A DNA stretch of 64,000 bases from Enoplolaimus lenunculus (GCA_030248215.1 JASANG010002869.1:62001-126000); one strand, 5' to 3'. Positions 33,402-46,058 are shown, counted from the first letter of the stretch. The notes: generated from the sequence alone by a model not told the origin. Numbers and translations: made by a program.

Positions 33402-33887
33402 AATGTTGCAGCCACTTTGACTAGTAATATGCAATTATGCAAAAGCGTTAAATCAAATCAATGCCAATTGTACACATTACATATTAAATTTATTATCAAA
33501 AATCTGTTACATTTCACTTAATAATGAGAAAAAAGTTAGTCTTTTTTTCTGAAATCAGCCTAATTTAAGTGAAATAAACGCGTCACTGGTTTAGACATAA
33601 GAAAAAAATTAAAACTGTAAAATGAGTGGAAATCAATAGTTTTCTCGCTAATTTTTTTTCAATATTTTCTCACAAATGCCTACTTTTTCTCATTTGAAGA
33701 AAATATTTTGTATAATTTGGCAAAAATATAACAAAAATGTCAAGGGCAAACGAATGCAAACCAGATAATTACCGATAACTCAACATTCACTGTTGGATCG
33801 AAAAATTTCTGTTGAGGAAGGCTGCAAGATAAATAACTGTGATAGAATTTCTCGAGTGAAGCGTGCTGGAAGCTAAAACCATATTTC

Positions 33888-34097
33888 TCAAATACGTATA
33901 TAGCACCTATCATCAGTTGGCTGCAGGTTTTCAAACTGACGAATATCTGCTATTGCAAATCTTGAAATTGGTACAAAAGTAAGGCAAATCAAACGCGAAC
34001 AATTTGCTGAATTTAGAACCTCACCATTCGCTGGTTACAAAGTTACACGACCTATCGCCAACTGGTGATAGGTGCTACACACATTTGAGAATAGGGG
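33888..34097. repeat. Family K element, complete
   Basis: Left end TTTCTCAAATACGTATATAG plus CACCTATCATCAGTTGG; right end CCAACTGGTGATAGGTGCTA plus CACACATTTGAGAATA. These are inverted repeats of about 40 bp. Blocks CTGACGAATATCTG and CTCACCATTCGCTGG lie inside. Confidence 0.65.
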
Positions 34098-34424
34098 GTC
34101 TAAACGCAATTTTAGTACTAAATTTTAATAATTTTGGCACTAATAAATTTTGGGAAAAGGAAAGGCATGAGTGACCCTCTTGGATCCGTCAGTATTGAAA
34201 TCAGGCAAGGTTTTGTTCAATTTCAGCATGTCAAAAAACATTCGGGCATACAATAAATCTCGTAAAACTGGCCATATTCTCAACCGTACCTATGCATCAT
34301 TGATGTTCAGTTAATATTTTGTATTAGCTAAAACCTTGAAATCCATTAATTTAAAAAGTTTCAAAGTATTTTGGTAAATCGAATACAAAAAATAGCTGAA
34401 TTTGAAATCTTCGTACGGGTGATG

Positions 34425-34890
34425 GACGAACAAACAAACAAACAAAAAACAAACAACCAACCAAACCACCAAACAAGCCAACCAAACAAATAACCAAACG
34501 CAAACAAACAAACAAACAAACAAGTAACAAACCAAATAAATAAACAAACAACCAAATATTATGTAATCGAAAACCAACAACCAACCAATTGAAAAAACAC
34601 CCAAATAAACAAACAGACAAACAAACAACGAAACAAACAAATATAAACCAACAAACAAGCAATCAGACAATTTGGCAGACAAATAACCAACCAATTGAGC
34701 AAACACCCAAATAAACAAACAGACAAACAAACAACGAAACAAACAAATATAAACCAACAAACAAGCAATCAGACAATTTGGCAGACAAATAACCAACCAA
34801 TTGAGCAAACACTCAAATAAACAAACAGACAAGCAAACAACGAAACAAACAAATATAAACCAACAAACAAGCAATCGGACAATTTGACCA
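34425..34890. repeat. CAAA-rich satellite with about 106-bp higher-order repeat
   Basis: AACAAACAAACAA sequence throughout. From about 34570 a longer unit (including ACCAACCAATTGAGCAAACA and GCAATCAGACAATTTGGCAG) is repeated about three times. The long minus-strand open frames of Cys/Leu/Phe-rich sequence come from this repeat and are not genes. Confidence 0.85.
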
Positions 34891-35233
34891 TATTGAAAAT
34901 AGAAAATTTACCTTTTTTACTCACAGGAAAAGCATTGAAAAATTGCAATAAAATTTCACAAACAAACAGTTTCAGTGCAGAAACGTTTGTATGATTTTGT
35001 AAAATTCAAATTTTAGTCATCAAAATCTGGGTTAATGAGCGCTGATGATACGAGCATGAAGAATGTTACTTAGTTTATTCGTGTCGAAGATTACGTTTCA
35101 GTAATGGTCACTACTGAAAGCTACGGATGCATGGACTGGATGGACATTTATAGACTGCGGGTGCTTATATGTTCACGTTAAGAATACGGGTCTGTCGACG
35201 AGAGCTGCATGCTACCCGCGGGTAACGCGGGTA

Positions 35234-35597
35234 CCAGGGTACAACCGGAGGTCTGTCTCCGGCTCCGTCTCCGGTAAAATTCGGTCTCCGGGTCTGGTAG
35301 AATTTTTGCCGGAGGTTCCGGCAATTTCAGTAGTGAAATTTTGCATAATTTTGCAATGTTTACCTGTTTAGCGCGTTTCGTTTTACTTTTGTCACAATTT
35401 TCGGGAAAGAATTTTCGAAATTTCGCAGAAAACTAGCGTAAAACCAAACAAAAACATATGGCAAATATTGGCCAAAATTAACTAATTAACCAACATTTTT
35501 ACTACCTAATTTCGCCTCACCTCCGGCTCCGTCTCTGTCAAGTTTCGTTGACTTACGGTTCTGGCTCCGATATTTTTCACCTCCGGTTGCACCCTGG
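35234..35597. repeat. Family P element with long inverted ends
   Basis: CCAGGGTACAACCGGAGGTC at the left and ACCTCCGGTTGCACCCTGG at the right are inverted. CCGGCTCCGTCTCCGG words fill the ends. It appears to sit inside an older repeat marked by TACCCGCGGGTA on the left and GGCGGGTACAGG on the right. Confidence 0.65.
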
Positions 35598-36271
35598 CGG
35601 GTACAGGTAAGAAAGTTTTGATGCTGGTATATCCGTGGGTAAAAAATTTCAAAGCGCGGGAAAAAACTTGTGATTCTTTACTTTCCTAAAATTTTAATAA
35701 AAACAGCAAACTGAGGTTTAAACTACATAGCTAGTCTTTCACACAAATAAAGTAGCTTGCTAATGGCTAAATTAAACCCATGCACGCGGGAATACTTTTT
35801 ACATATATATTTCACCAGAAATCTTTAGAGTACAGCTTATCATATAGCATTTAGAGCTATTTTGCGCTGTTCCTAGACGATATTTTTTTTGGTAACGAAC
35901 AATATGTTCATAAGTTTTCTGAATGATGTCTTAAGACAAATTGCGACGAAACCATTAAAGAAATGTGTGATTATACGGTCTTAACTACAATGATTTGGTA
36001 CGGATAAGAACGTTTTAGTTTCCTGATCATGATCACCCATTGGCAAACAACCTATAGTTTTACAGGTGATAGGTGTAATGAAGTGACACTTTTGGGCCAA
36101 GTCTAGTTTTTAAATTTAGTGACATTTCTTCTGACTTGTAATAGGAGATTGGGGGGAGCTCCCTAGTAATGCCAACACAAGTGCCCCCTTAGTTTAAAAT
36201 GTTGCACACGTGAATATCAGGTATCGTTGCGCTTTAGGCTTAGGTTTACATAGACTTGTTCTTGCCTAAAT
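35598..36271. other. Gene-free AT-rich stretch
   Basis: No open frame, splice-exon pattern or recognised repeat apart from a family K-like word (GGTGATAGGTGTAATG) near 36065. Confidence 0.6.
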
Positions 36272-36387
36272 AGGCCCGTGTATAGATCAGAGATGGAACG
36301 TTTTTCTGCGTTACCGTAATAGAATACTTTTTTTGCACAGGCTTAGGCTTAAGCTTAAGAATAAACTTATACTACTGTTAACTGCGA
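36272..36387 (-). repeat. Family B element, short copy
   Basis: GGCCCGTGTATAGATCAGAG and GGAACGTTTTTCTGCG at the left, then TTAGGC units, then ACTTATACTACTGTTA. The right terminus is missing. Confidence 0.6.
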
Positions 36388-36550
36388 AACCGTAGTTTAT
36401 AAAGATGACAGAATCCATATTTCCGTTGGGGCTTTTTGCTCCATCCCAAAATAGTTGATGAAGCAAGAATATTTTGGGAGGGGGCACGATATTATTCACA
36501 TATTCCGACGTTGTACAAAAATTTTGTTGTCTTGCGGGGCTCGAAGAATT

Positions 36551-36960
36551 TTGGGCCCATGTAAAAGATCAAGGGTGGAACGTTTTTCTGTGGGACTAGA
36601 AAAGAGTAAAGCTTAAGCTTTACACTTAAATTTTTTTTGCTTGACTTAGGCTTAGGCATAGAAATATGCTCATTTTTACGCTTAGGCTCAGGCGTTAGGC
36701 TTAGGCTTAGGCTTAGGCTTAGGCTTCGGAATAAACTTATTCTTACGCTTAGGCATAGGCTTAGGCTTAGAAATATGCTCATTCTACGCTTAGGCTTAGG
36801 CTTAGGCTTGGGCTTAGGCTTAGAAATATGCTCATTCTACGGTTAGGCTTGACTTAGGCTTAGGCTTAAACTTTTAGGAATAAACTCATTCTTACGCTTA
36901 GGCTTAGGCTTAGAGATATGCTTATAACACTGTACCTCCCCTGTTTTTTACATTGGCCGA
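36551..36960 (-). repeat. Family B element, expanded
   Basis: Ends GGCCCATGTAAAAGATCAAG and CTGTTTTTTACATTGGCC. The centre holds about six blocks of TTAGGC runs, each separated by GAATAAACTCATTCTTACGC or AAATATGCTCATTCTACGC. No coding role. Confidence 0.8.
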
Positions 36961-37259
36961 AATTTGTAGGGGAGCGTCGCAACTCGCCCGCCCCGGCGGA
37001 AGTTTCAGCGCTGTCCCAAAACCCTTTGCTTACTGTATAACTACGTGGAGGTAATTGACACGTATTTTTCCAGGGTTTTCTTCGAATCGGTGGTTTCTGT
37101 ACTGATTTTATATTGACAGTTGCCAGAATGGTAAATTTCAATAAACTGGCTTGACTCTTTCTCTAGAACTTTCTGCTGGTATTTCCTGTCAAAAACTTCA
37201 CCATTAATATTCATCAAAAACATTAAATTTTCGTTTAATTGTATTTTTGTTTCTGTCAT

Positions 37260-38090
37260 TTTTCAATTTTGTTTATTTATCATTCATTTTTTATTGTTGT
37301 TTCTTAGTACTTTTTAGTTGTTTGTTAGTGCTTTTTTTATTACTTCTTTCTTAATTGCTCTTTTTTCTATTTTTGTATTTCATGATTCACATTTTTTGAT
37401 CTCTCACTCTAAAAAGCATCATTCTTCATCTCATATTTGCACACTTCGTTTTAATTGTTTTTCTCATTTTATGTTTTCTCTTAATTTTCATTTTTTTATT
37501 TCTTGTATTGTTTTCTTATAACTTTCACATTGAAGTCAATTTTAGTTGAACAAATCGACACGTACTTGTTTGATTCTCTCGGTTTCTATTTTTACTCTTT
37601 CTTTCTTACATTTGTCTCCGTTCCTGTTTTTTATTTGACTTCCTGTTTTTATTACTCCTGTAATCTTACGTCAAATTTAAAACGATCTATCTTAGCTTAA
37701 CGTCACAAGTCTTCAATTCGACTCTCAAAAGCGACCAACTCAAGAAAGTTCCAGGACGTTTGATACCCATCTTAAAGTTCTCAGAATTTTTATCTGTCCA
37801 AATTGTATTATTTTGATAAATCACTGTTCACGTGAATCTTATCATTAATGAATTCCAATAAATAAGCTTAAAACTCATTTCAAAAGCGTTGTGTTTATCG
37901 TTAAATCGAAAACATCATATGACTCACAAACGTATTGCGTACGGGGGGAGAGACACAGCCGACTCTGGCTGATGGTAATCTCCCCTCGTTCGAAATACGT
38001 TTCTGCCTGACGGATTTTTCGCCGCTGCGTGTGGATACCAGGGGTGCCCACGTGAACCTAGGCCTGCTAACAGCGATCAAGCCATGATTT
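37260..38090. other. T-rich gene-free stretch
   Basis: 37260-37700 is strongly pyrimidine-biased on the plus strand with short open frames that match nothing I know. At about 37940-37990 there is a GGGGGGAGAGACAC/ TAATCTCCCCTC inverted pair that could form a hairpin. Nothing else was recognised. Confidence 0.5.
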
Positions 38091-38550
38091 TGTATTAAGG
38101 TTTAGCACTAAAATGCCGTTTAGCTTTCTGCTCGCAAGTCTTTTTTTGCACAATTATATCTCATGGGGCCCCCATTTCAGAAATCTATGGATTCGCCACT
38201 ACTGCGTCCCACCCGGTCGCATTGAATTGTCTGATATGGCAAGGTAAGTCCTGGCACAAATGTGTTAATTATTGACACACATTTTTCTGGAACATGTGTG
38301 TTGGAGTAAACAACAACGATGATATAAAAGCCCTTGGTACACAAATGGTCAAAAATTCAGTTTGATTGTAAAACTTGTGGGTAAAATAGTCTTTGTTTCA
38401 GTTTGTTTATTGTATTTTTGAGGGTGCAAAATTTAAAAATTTAAAATTAAAATGATTTTAAATACTTTTATACACGTTTCAAATACAGGCTAATTGGTTT
38501 AGGAACACACTTGTGTAAGCCTTTGCCTAAACGTAAAGATACACGCAAAA

Positions 38551-38967
38551 TAAACTATCGTCTATTCAAGAAATATTGTCTGAAATTTAAGAAAATTATG
38601 TCTTAATATGGACTCCAGACATATATGTCTTGAATTGCAAACTTTTAGTTCTTAAATTTTTTAGATTTATGAGTCTGAAGTTTTTCACACTTAAATATCT
38701 TAAATTTTGTTTTGAAAATGATTAAGAAAAATATTTCTGAAATATAAGACAAATATGTCTGAAATACAAGACAACGATAAACGGAGCAACTTTTTTGAAA
38801 TACATAAACATTCAGAGAATTAACTCTTAAACATAAGACAACTATTTCTACGAATTTCTGAGCTGTTTAAAGCTATTATATAATGTCTGAAATACAACAC
38901 ATTAATGTCTTGAACATTTAAGAAAGTAGAAGGCATGAAATTTCAAGGAAATTTAATTTGTGTGTAA
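38551..38967. repeat. Possible inverted-repeat element with GTCTGAAAT words
   Basis: It begins ACACGCAAAATAAACT and ends AAATTTAATTTGTGTGT. TGTCTGAAATAYAAGACA-type words recur inside in both directions. The ends resemble family E loosely. No second copy was found in the window. Confidence 0.4.
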
Positions 38968-39639
38968 GCTTGAGTTATGACTTAATATTGAATGTGGTGA
39001 TAATAGTACAAAGCTTAATATATTCAAGCTATATGTGTGGTATATTTATTCATTGAGGCAATTGGCTATCAAGTGACAGATTCAGAATTTTCTTGCAGAT
39101 CAGCTGAAAAAATGAGTAATAATTTAAGTAATTTTAAAATTAATTTTTTCACAAAAATTTAACTGTTCAAAAATTATTATTTGGAAAAAATTAGCTGACA
39201 AGTCATCTGATGTAGGCATTTTAACGACTGCATAATAGTTCCTGTAACAAAAATTGCACGTATTTGAAGTAAATCATATGACTAAAGCCTAAAGCGTAAG
39301 CATAAGCGAGTCCCGGAACCTTTCGCCAAGCGCAGAGAATACGCAATCCAAAACATATGCTGCATTCTTAATTGCAGATCGTTTTTTTGAAAAATTTCCA
39401 CGTTTTTGAAGTTTTTTGATTTTGAGAGAACTGGAAATTTTTTGTTTTTCCAAAAATTTGGTTCCGGAAATTGTATTCTCAAATAGCATCATTGAGCGAA
39501 GCGAAACTCTTCGCGAAGCGTTTTACGTTTTGTACTCTGGGGTCGAAAGGTGGATGTCCATCCTTCCGTCGCTCCGTCTGACGGTCCGTCCGTCTGTCCG
39601 TTGACAAACTTTTCTTTGTTTGAAAGTCAATTATCCTGG

Positions 39640-40110
39640 GTTGTTAACCTCGCATTGGAGTTTCAAAATTTTAAGCCGTTTAGTGGCTACAGGCTAATTT
39701 GCATAATTAAACCTAAATTAGGAGGACTTTATACATTATTTCACTAATTATTACAGTTAAAAGCAGTCTAATTTCAGGATTAAAGGGTTTTTGGGTGCAA
39801 GATACCTTCATACACTATTTAGAAGCCTTCAAAACCGATAACTGAGAAGTTAGCTAATAGATAATTTGCATATTAGCATAGTTTATTAGCCTAAATTAGG
39901 ACTTTTTACAATATTTCTCCAATTATTACGGTTACACATACAAGCAATATTATTTCGAACTAAAAGGTTTTTAGGTACGAGAAATTTGAATAAATTGTGT
40001 ACAAACCTCCAAAACCGATAATTGAATAGTTAGCTAATAGCTAATTTGCATATTAGCTTAATTGACAAGACATAATTAGGACTTTTTGAATTATTTCAAT
40101 AGCCCTCACA
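39640..40110 (+). repeat. Tandem repeat, unit of about 190 bp, 2.5 copies
   Basis: Each unit carries GCTAATTTGCATATTAGC, CCTAAATTAGGACTTT, a TATTTC.AATTATTACGGTTA block and AACCGATAACTGA. It is non-coding. Upstream at 39540-39600 there is a CCGTC-rich run (GTCCGTCCGTCTGTCCGTTG). Confidence 0.65.
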
Positions 40111-40227
40111 ATAAGCGGCCCTTCTCTTATCAACGATTTAAACTGTCTCAACAATGAATTGTTCAGTGTCGGGTGTATATGGCGTTTTTTCAATATATGC
40201 CAAGTGTTCGACGCTGTTAAAGAGGTC

Positions 40228-40787
40228 GGCCCATGTAAAGATCATGGGCGGAGAGTTTTTCTGTGTGACTAGAAAAGTTTTAGACTATTTTTTGCTTGGC
40301 TTAGGCTTAGGCGTAGGAATAAACTCATTCTTGCGCTTAGGCTTAGGCTTAGGCTTACCTAACGCTTAGTAATATGCTTATTCTTAAGCTTAGGATTAGG
40401 CTTAGGCTTAGGCTTAGGCTTAGTAATATGCTTATTCTTGCGCTTAGGGTTAGGCTTATGCTTAGGCTTAGGCTTAGTAATATGCTTGTTCTTGCGCTTA
40501 GGGTTAGGGTTAGGCTTAGGCTTAGCCTTAGTAATATGCGTATTCTTGCGCTTAGGCTTAGGCTTAGTAATATGCTTATTCTTGCGATTAGGCTTAGGCT
40601 TAGGCTTAGGCTTAGGCGTAGGAATAAACTCATTCTTACACTTAGGTTTAGGCTTAGGCGTAGGAATAAACTCATTCTTACGCGTAGGCTTAGGCGTAGG
40701 AATAAACTCATTCTCACGCTTAGGCTTAGGCTTAGGCGTAGGAATAAGCTTATAATACTGTTCCGCACCTGTTCTTTACATTGGCTA
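40228..40787 (-). repeat. Family B element, expanded
   Basis: Ends GGCCCATGTAAAGATCATGG and CTGTTCTTTACATTGGC. The inside has about ten blocks of TTAGGC runs with spacers such as AGTAATATGCTTATTCTTGC and GAATAAACTCATTCTTACGC. The right end is 75 bp before the transporter start codon. Open frames across it are repeat products. Confidence 0.85.
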
Positions 40788-40862
40788 AGAGGCGCATGAT
40801 ATTCAACGGTTAAATTTAAGATTTGAAATTTAACTATTAATTTTAAAATAAACTTCAAATCC

Positions 40863-43800
40863 ATGGATCTTGAACTCGATATAGGAACATGGGGCCGCTA
40901 TCAAGCGTGTACCTACTTCATCAGTGGACTTACAACCATGCTAGCCGGGTTCTTTGTGATGAGTTTCGTCTTCACTGGAGTCGTACCGTCCCACCGATGC
41001 GCGGTGCCCGGGATAGACTTCCCTATCTCCCAGGACCCAGCAAATATCTCCGATAGCCTACCATATAACGCTAAATTCTTATCTGACCCTTATCTTCGAA
41101 AATCAATCTACTATACCGGCCGCGAGTCTGCCCTGAATATGCTTAAACCTTCAATGTGTCGCTACTGTCCTACGGCATCAAAAGAAATATCAAGCTATTT
41201 TCAACCGCCAAGCTCACAGGATACACCTCGATCCTCAGGGTCGAATTTTGCAACATTTCTCCCTGGGTTGCCGAATTTAGGTCAAAATTTAGCAATTTGC
41301 ACCCGAAATGAAAGTCTATCCTGTGCCTATGACACAACGCTAATTTATGACCGGACAGTGTTTACACGAAGTCTTGCAGAAGAATTCGGACTCGCGTGTG
41401 AAGCGAACGCGTGGCGGAAACAGTTGGTGTTTTCGTTGCAAATGGTCGGTGTCCTAACCGGATCGTTGGTGATTGGTTCCGCCGCTGATCGATTTGGTCG
41501 TCGGCCGGTAATTCTGGTATCCGGTGTTGGAAGTCTGGTGACGTCGTTTGGATCTGTTGTCGCGAAGAATTATGTCGTGTATTGTGTTTTACAGGTTAGT
41601 TTGAAACGGTTTTCGTTGTTTTCAACTGACTCTTTCTCAGATATAGAATACTGTAGTGACCCGAATAGAGGGGGGTAATAAGAGGTGGTCTGGATTTTGA
41701 GTTCCAATCAGTTGAAGTCTGTATTCCTAATCAGAGTCTGCAAGCCGGAGGTTTCCATTTTGACTCCTAATCAATTGAAGTCCGTATCCCTAATAAGAGT
41801 CCGCAAGCAAGGGTCTCCATTTTGAGTCCCAGTCAATACGAATCGGTATCTTTAATAACAGTCCGTAAGCGGATAGAGTCCCTAAACCCTATTTAGCGTC
41901 CATAAATGTCAGTTATCCCTAATTCTAGTGCATAAATGACTCCATGACCAAATGAAGTTGAGTTCAAAACATTAAAGCATTGTTAAGTTGGGAAAATACA
42001 TTCCTAATTATAACCTTGCATTATCGCTCAAGCTATTGACACAAGACAAATAAACGTTTAATTCAACGGATAGTTGCAATACCGGATATATATCAGTAAC
42101 GAAGGGTGGCGAAGGGAGGGTTAATAACAGATCACAGTTCGTAACCAAACAACAAGTCGGGTCTTCACCGAAGAGGCCAAGAAAATATCAGCCCCCTCTT
42201 ATTCGAGTCACTACAGCATCCTGTTTGCAATATAGCGCAGACTGTGCTCCCACAAACAACGGTTAACGTTTTGACCGAATACGATATATTCTTTCGTAGG
42301 CTTTCTAAAAATTATGTTACAAATTGGGGCCAATGTAATGAACAGGGGCGGATCATATAATTATAAGCATATTCCTAAGCCTAAAGCCTAAGCCTGAGCC
42401 AAAGCGTAAGAATGAGCATATTCCTAAGCCTAAGCCTAAAAGACTTAGCCAACCAAAAAATAGTCTAAAGCCTGAGCTTACTCTATTTTAGTCCCATAGA
42501 AAAACGTTCCGTCCCTGATCTTTACATGGGCCCAAGTTGGCATGCGGTATATATAGGCATATACCTACCTATATATCTCATACCAATCTGTAACAGGGGC
42601 TGTGTAACGCAGTTTTCACCGTCAACTGTTTACGAATTAAACGATTATGATCATTCAACTGTGAATAAAAATTGCTAAAAGTTAAAAGCGTTTAAAATAG
42701 CGTTTTATTTTTGTTACAATTTGTGTTGAAATATACGTGTTTTATATTCTACATAATTTCTTTTAAGCCGTATTCACACGTGCATGTTTTTGCTGCGAGA
42801 ACTTGCAGCTGCAAATTGCACGCAGAACTTGCATTTCTTGTCACCGAATGAGAAAGCAGGTGCAATAAATTCATTGACATTGCATGCTTATTCACACATG
42901 TGAACTAAATTTCGAGCTTTGACATTTAATGAATTATTTGCAGCTGCAAGTTTTTCGAACTGCATTTTGGACTAAACTTGCAAGTACAAATTGCAGCTGC
43001 AAGTTCTCACTGTAAAAACTTGCACGTGTGAATAGGACTTTACTTAAAATTAATGATTTCAGTTTGTCGGCGGAGGTCTGATCTACGGAATGCTTCTATC
43101 GTCATTTTGTGTCTGTATGGAGCTGATTGGTCCGTCGAAACGTACGCTATGTGCGGTTCTATTTCAAGCATTTTTCACCGCTGGCTACATTACAGTTGGC
43201 ATCATTGCGTACACCGTCCGTCATTGGCAATATATCCAGCTCCTATGCGCTCTGCCATCTGTAATAATTGTGCCGCTGTTGTTTTGGATGCCCGAGAGTA
43301 TTTTATGGCTTCAAAGTCACGGACGGCATTCAGAAGCTCAACGAATTATCAATCGAATTAAAGTTTTCAACGGTATAATCAGTTCTAAGCCTCAAACGAA
43401 GGAAGATTCAAAATTGAACCTCAAATCCGGCGAAATGCCGGTTTCAACCGACGCACCAGTTCCTGAAAAACAGTCTGCCGTCAACGAAAGTTTGCCTACC
43501 CTCCAAATTGCGCGAGTGGAAAGAAAACACGTAGACAATACCCCCTCGAGTCAAGTCAAACCTAAAGGTTTAAGCATCTTACGGCTATTTTCGCACCGTG
43601 TACTCGCTCGTAACACACTGGTCGTATTTCTAGCTTGGTTTTCATGTTCGCTAACGTATTTTGGCATTTCAATGAACGTTTCATACCTACCAGGCGACAT
43701 TTTCTTAACGTACCAAATCGCAGGCCTCATTGAAATCCCGGCCTTTCTTATCGCTGTCCCTTTGATTGGCCGTTGCGGCCGACGGCCAACTCTAGTCCTC

Positions 43801-44208
43801 TTATACGGTGTGGGCGGTGCGAGCAATATTGCCAGCGCCCTCGTGCCTGACAATTACAATGCGTTAATAATTGCACTTACTGCAATCGGCAAATTAGGTG
43901 CTGCAGGTGCTTTCGCTACCATTTATCAGTACACAATTGAGTTGTTTCCTACAGCCGCCCGTAATTCAGGCATTGGTGCAAGCTCTTGCATTGCACGGGC
44001 CGGTGCAATAATTGCACCTCAAATTGCACTTATTGGAGCGTATACAGATGCGTTATGGATGCCGTTCTTTATATACGGTGCGATTGCGCTTGCAACTGCA
44101 ATTTGCATATTGTTCGTGTTGCCCGAAACTAAAGGACAAATGTTGCCACAGACTGTTGACGACAGCGTAGCGTTGACGCAGTGTCAGGAAAAAACTACAG
44201 ATGCTTAA
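40863..44208 (+). CDS. SLC22-type organic ion transporter (major facilitator superfamily)
   Basis: Exons 40863-41594 and 43063-44208 join in phase 0 (LQ/FVGGG) to give 625 residues. The protein has a first membrane segment (about 15-40), a large extracellular loop with several cysteines and N-glycosylation motifs (about 45-180), then the MFS motif DRFGRRP near residue 216 and further membrane segments to twelve in all. Later marks are PESILWLQSHGR after segment six, a polar cytoplasmic loop of about 100 residues, GRCGRRP, the family block ELFPTAARNSGIGASS, and LPETKG at the C-terminus. These are typical of SLC22 organic cation, anion or carnitine carriers in the plasma membrane. The substrate cannot be told. 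The start Met lies just before the conserved amphipathic beginning, and no upstream exon is needed. The single intron holds families H, B and D. Family knowledge supports the class; the subfamily is uncertain. Confidence 0.88.
41652..42219. mobile_element. Family H element, about 570 bp
   Basis: Ends CTGTAGTGACCCGAATAGAG and CTCTTATTCGAGTCACTACAG are inverted. The inside has repeated GAGTYCNNAATCAGTTGAAGTC and CCTAATNAGAGTCCGCAAGC words. A partial relative lies near 59040-59275. No transposase. Confidence 0.65.
42328..42533 (+). repeat. Family B element (TTAGGC-bearing)
   Basis: Ends GGGGCCAATGTAATGAACAG and GTCCCTGATCTTTACATGGG, with two blocks of CCTAAG units. In the transporter intron. 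Confidence 0.8.
42769..43040. repeat. Family D element, short form, beside an exon
   Basis: Ends TAAGCCGTATTCACACGTGCA and TGCACGTGTGAATAGGACTT are inverted. Its right end is 22 bp before transporter exon 2, so it fills the region where the branch point should be. Confidence 0.75.
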
Positions 44209-44332
44209 ACACCGGATTTAATAGACACATTGGCTGGGTTTCTGAAATGTTACTTTAGTGAATTATATAACTTTTGGTTATTAAGTTATTTACTTAAATT
44301 AGTGAATTTAAGTAAATACTTAAATTTCTAGG

Positions 44333-44521
44333 CGGATGTTACTTTAAGAGGCGCCAGGTTTCTGGTGCGCCCATAAAAGAGTAGTTTTAGATTCTAGATT
44401 ACATTTTTTATTTATGCTTAGGCTTAGGCTTAGGAACACATTTTTGAACCACTTAGACTTAGGCTTAGATTCAGGAATACGCTTAATCTACTGTTACGCC
44501 ACTTAAAGTAACATTGACCAA
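44333..44521 (-). repeat. Family C element (TTAGGC-bearing)
   Basis: Ends ATGTTACTTTAAGAGGCGCC and CACTTAAAGTAACATTGACC, with TTAGGC units in two blocks. Confidence 0.75.
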
Positions 44522-45050
44522 TTTCTGGATAAAAATAAAAATATGCAAATTATGGTCCAGTGCCATAACAAGGATGAAATAGATTAGTTGTATACTAAAG
44601 GAGGTACTGTGAGTCTACAATCTTAATTAAATCAAGTATGGCAGAACTGTTAGCATGTAAAACATTAAAATTTAGTCAGCGACTTAAGTATTTACTTAAC
44701 CAAAGTACGGTTTCAGAAATAATAAATTGCTTAAGTAAAATTGCTTTAGCAAATGCTGAAGTATGCAGGCGTACTTAAGTTGGGTTTCAGAAACGTAGCT
44801 TTTGTGTATTATTTCGAATGCATAGAGTGTACAGTGTATCATACATGATATAGTAACCGGAGTACGATTACAGACCTTAATTAAATTGTCGAGTCGATGA
44901 AATTTCGGATTACAAGTTGTCGGGCTACGAATCGTTGTGATACCAATTATAGAAGCTTATGTATGCAACAAAGATACATGATTTTATTCTGCGAGGGTAC
45001 AACTTAAAATATTTTTGTCAATTAAAATCTCAGACACTGAAATACAAGTA
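44522..45050. other. Gene-free stretch with short repeats
   Basis: AAGTATTTACTTAA-type words recur here (44690-44780), just before (44280-44330) and at 54640-54730, so another small repeat family may be present. GTCGAGTCGATGAAATTTCG at about 44890 has a relative near 58240. No genes. Confidence 0.45.
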
Positions 45051-45294
45051 CACTGCAATCCCAATGAGTTGATTAATCAACTCAGAGAGAGAATTGGTTA
45101 TTTCTTGTTATTTCTGAGTTATAACCATTTACTCACTCTGAGCTGATTTAATTCGGGGTAAGTTGATTGGTTAACTCAGAATGAGTTCAATCAATTCAGA
45201 ATCTTTAGTTCTGAAAGACCTAATTCAGAGCTCAGACCTCCAGAGTGGATTCAACTCATTCTGAGTTAAAATCAACTCACTGAAATTTACAGTG
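45051..45294 (+). repeat. Family A MITE-like element
   Basis: Ends CACTGCAATCCCAATGAGTT and GAAATTTACAGTG, flanked by TA. Confidence 0.8.
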
Positions 45295-45445
45295 TATGGC
45301 ACCAATTTAAGCTGTGATTCTCTCGTAACCACCGACATTGTGAAATATACATTTGTACAGCTGTATTTTAGTAATAAACACTTATTAGAACGTGTGATTT
45401 ATCGTTGAAAAGTTTTGATTTCGAATTTTTGTAATAATAAAACTA

Positions 45446-45768
45446 GACAGCCGGCTTTGCGCAGTGCTCAAATGTTAGCGAATCTGTTTTATTAGAAAGT
45501 ACGCTAGAAAGTTGGGCCAATGTATAGAACAGTGCCGAAACAGTAGAGTAAGCATATCCCTATGCCTAAAGCCTAGACCTAAGCCTAAGAATGAGCTTAT
45601 TCCTAAGCCTAACCTGAACCTAAGCCTAAGCAAAAAAGTTAGTCCAAAGCTTAAACTGACTCTATTACAGCACCGCTGGAAAACGATTCGGTCCTGTTCT
45701 ATACATGAGCCGAAAGGTGCCAAAAATACGTATGTGGGACATTCCAGCTTCAATTATATACTTTTGAA
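45446..45768 (+). repeat. Family L repeat split by a family B element
   Basis: Left part CAGCCGGCTTTGCGCAGTGC; right part AAAATACGTATGTGGGACAT and TTCCAGCTTCAATTATATA. A family B copy with CCTAAG runs (45513-45713; ends GGGCCAATGTATAGAACAGT and CCTGTTCTATACATGAGCC) lies between. Confidence 0.7.
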
Positions 45769-46058
45769 TTGAAACAAAATCTGACTGTTAGCTTGCGGTT
45801 GGTCTTTGTTGTTTTATATTTGAATGAAGATTGTAACCACAAGTGGGTGGCAGGATGTTCCGCCGCTTGAAATCTTCGAGCATCCGGTAGCAATCAATTT
45901 CTCGGTGACGTTTAAAAAATTCAATATTTAAAAAAAAGAGTTTTTTTGCTTCCGTTGTTATAAATTGTTCTGTACTACCAACGTTATGTTACAGACCTGA
46001 TATTGTTCCATTATGCATGGGCCACAGTAAGGAGTGACACTGTGGTGGAAAATTTCCA

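Noticed and set aside
34311-34874. Long minus-strand Cys/Leu-rich frames that look like membrane proteins
   Set aside because: They come from the CAAA-type repeat and its 106-bp higher-order unit.
40355-40864. Leu/Ser/Arg-rich frames before the transporter, and similar ones at 36492-36846 and 56399-56698
   Set aside because: They are translations of TTAGGC runs.
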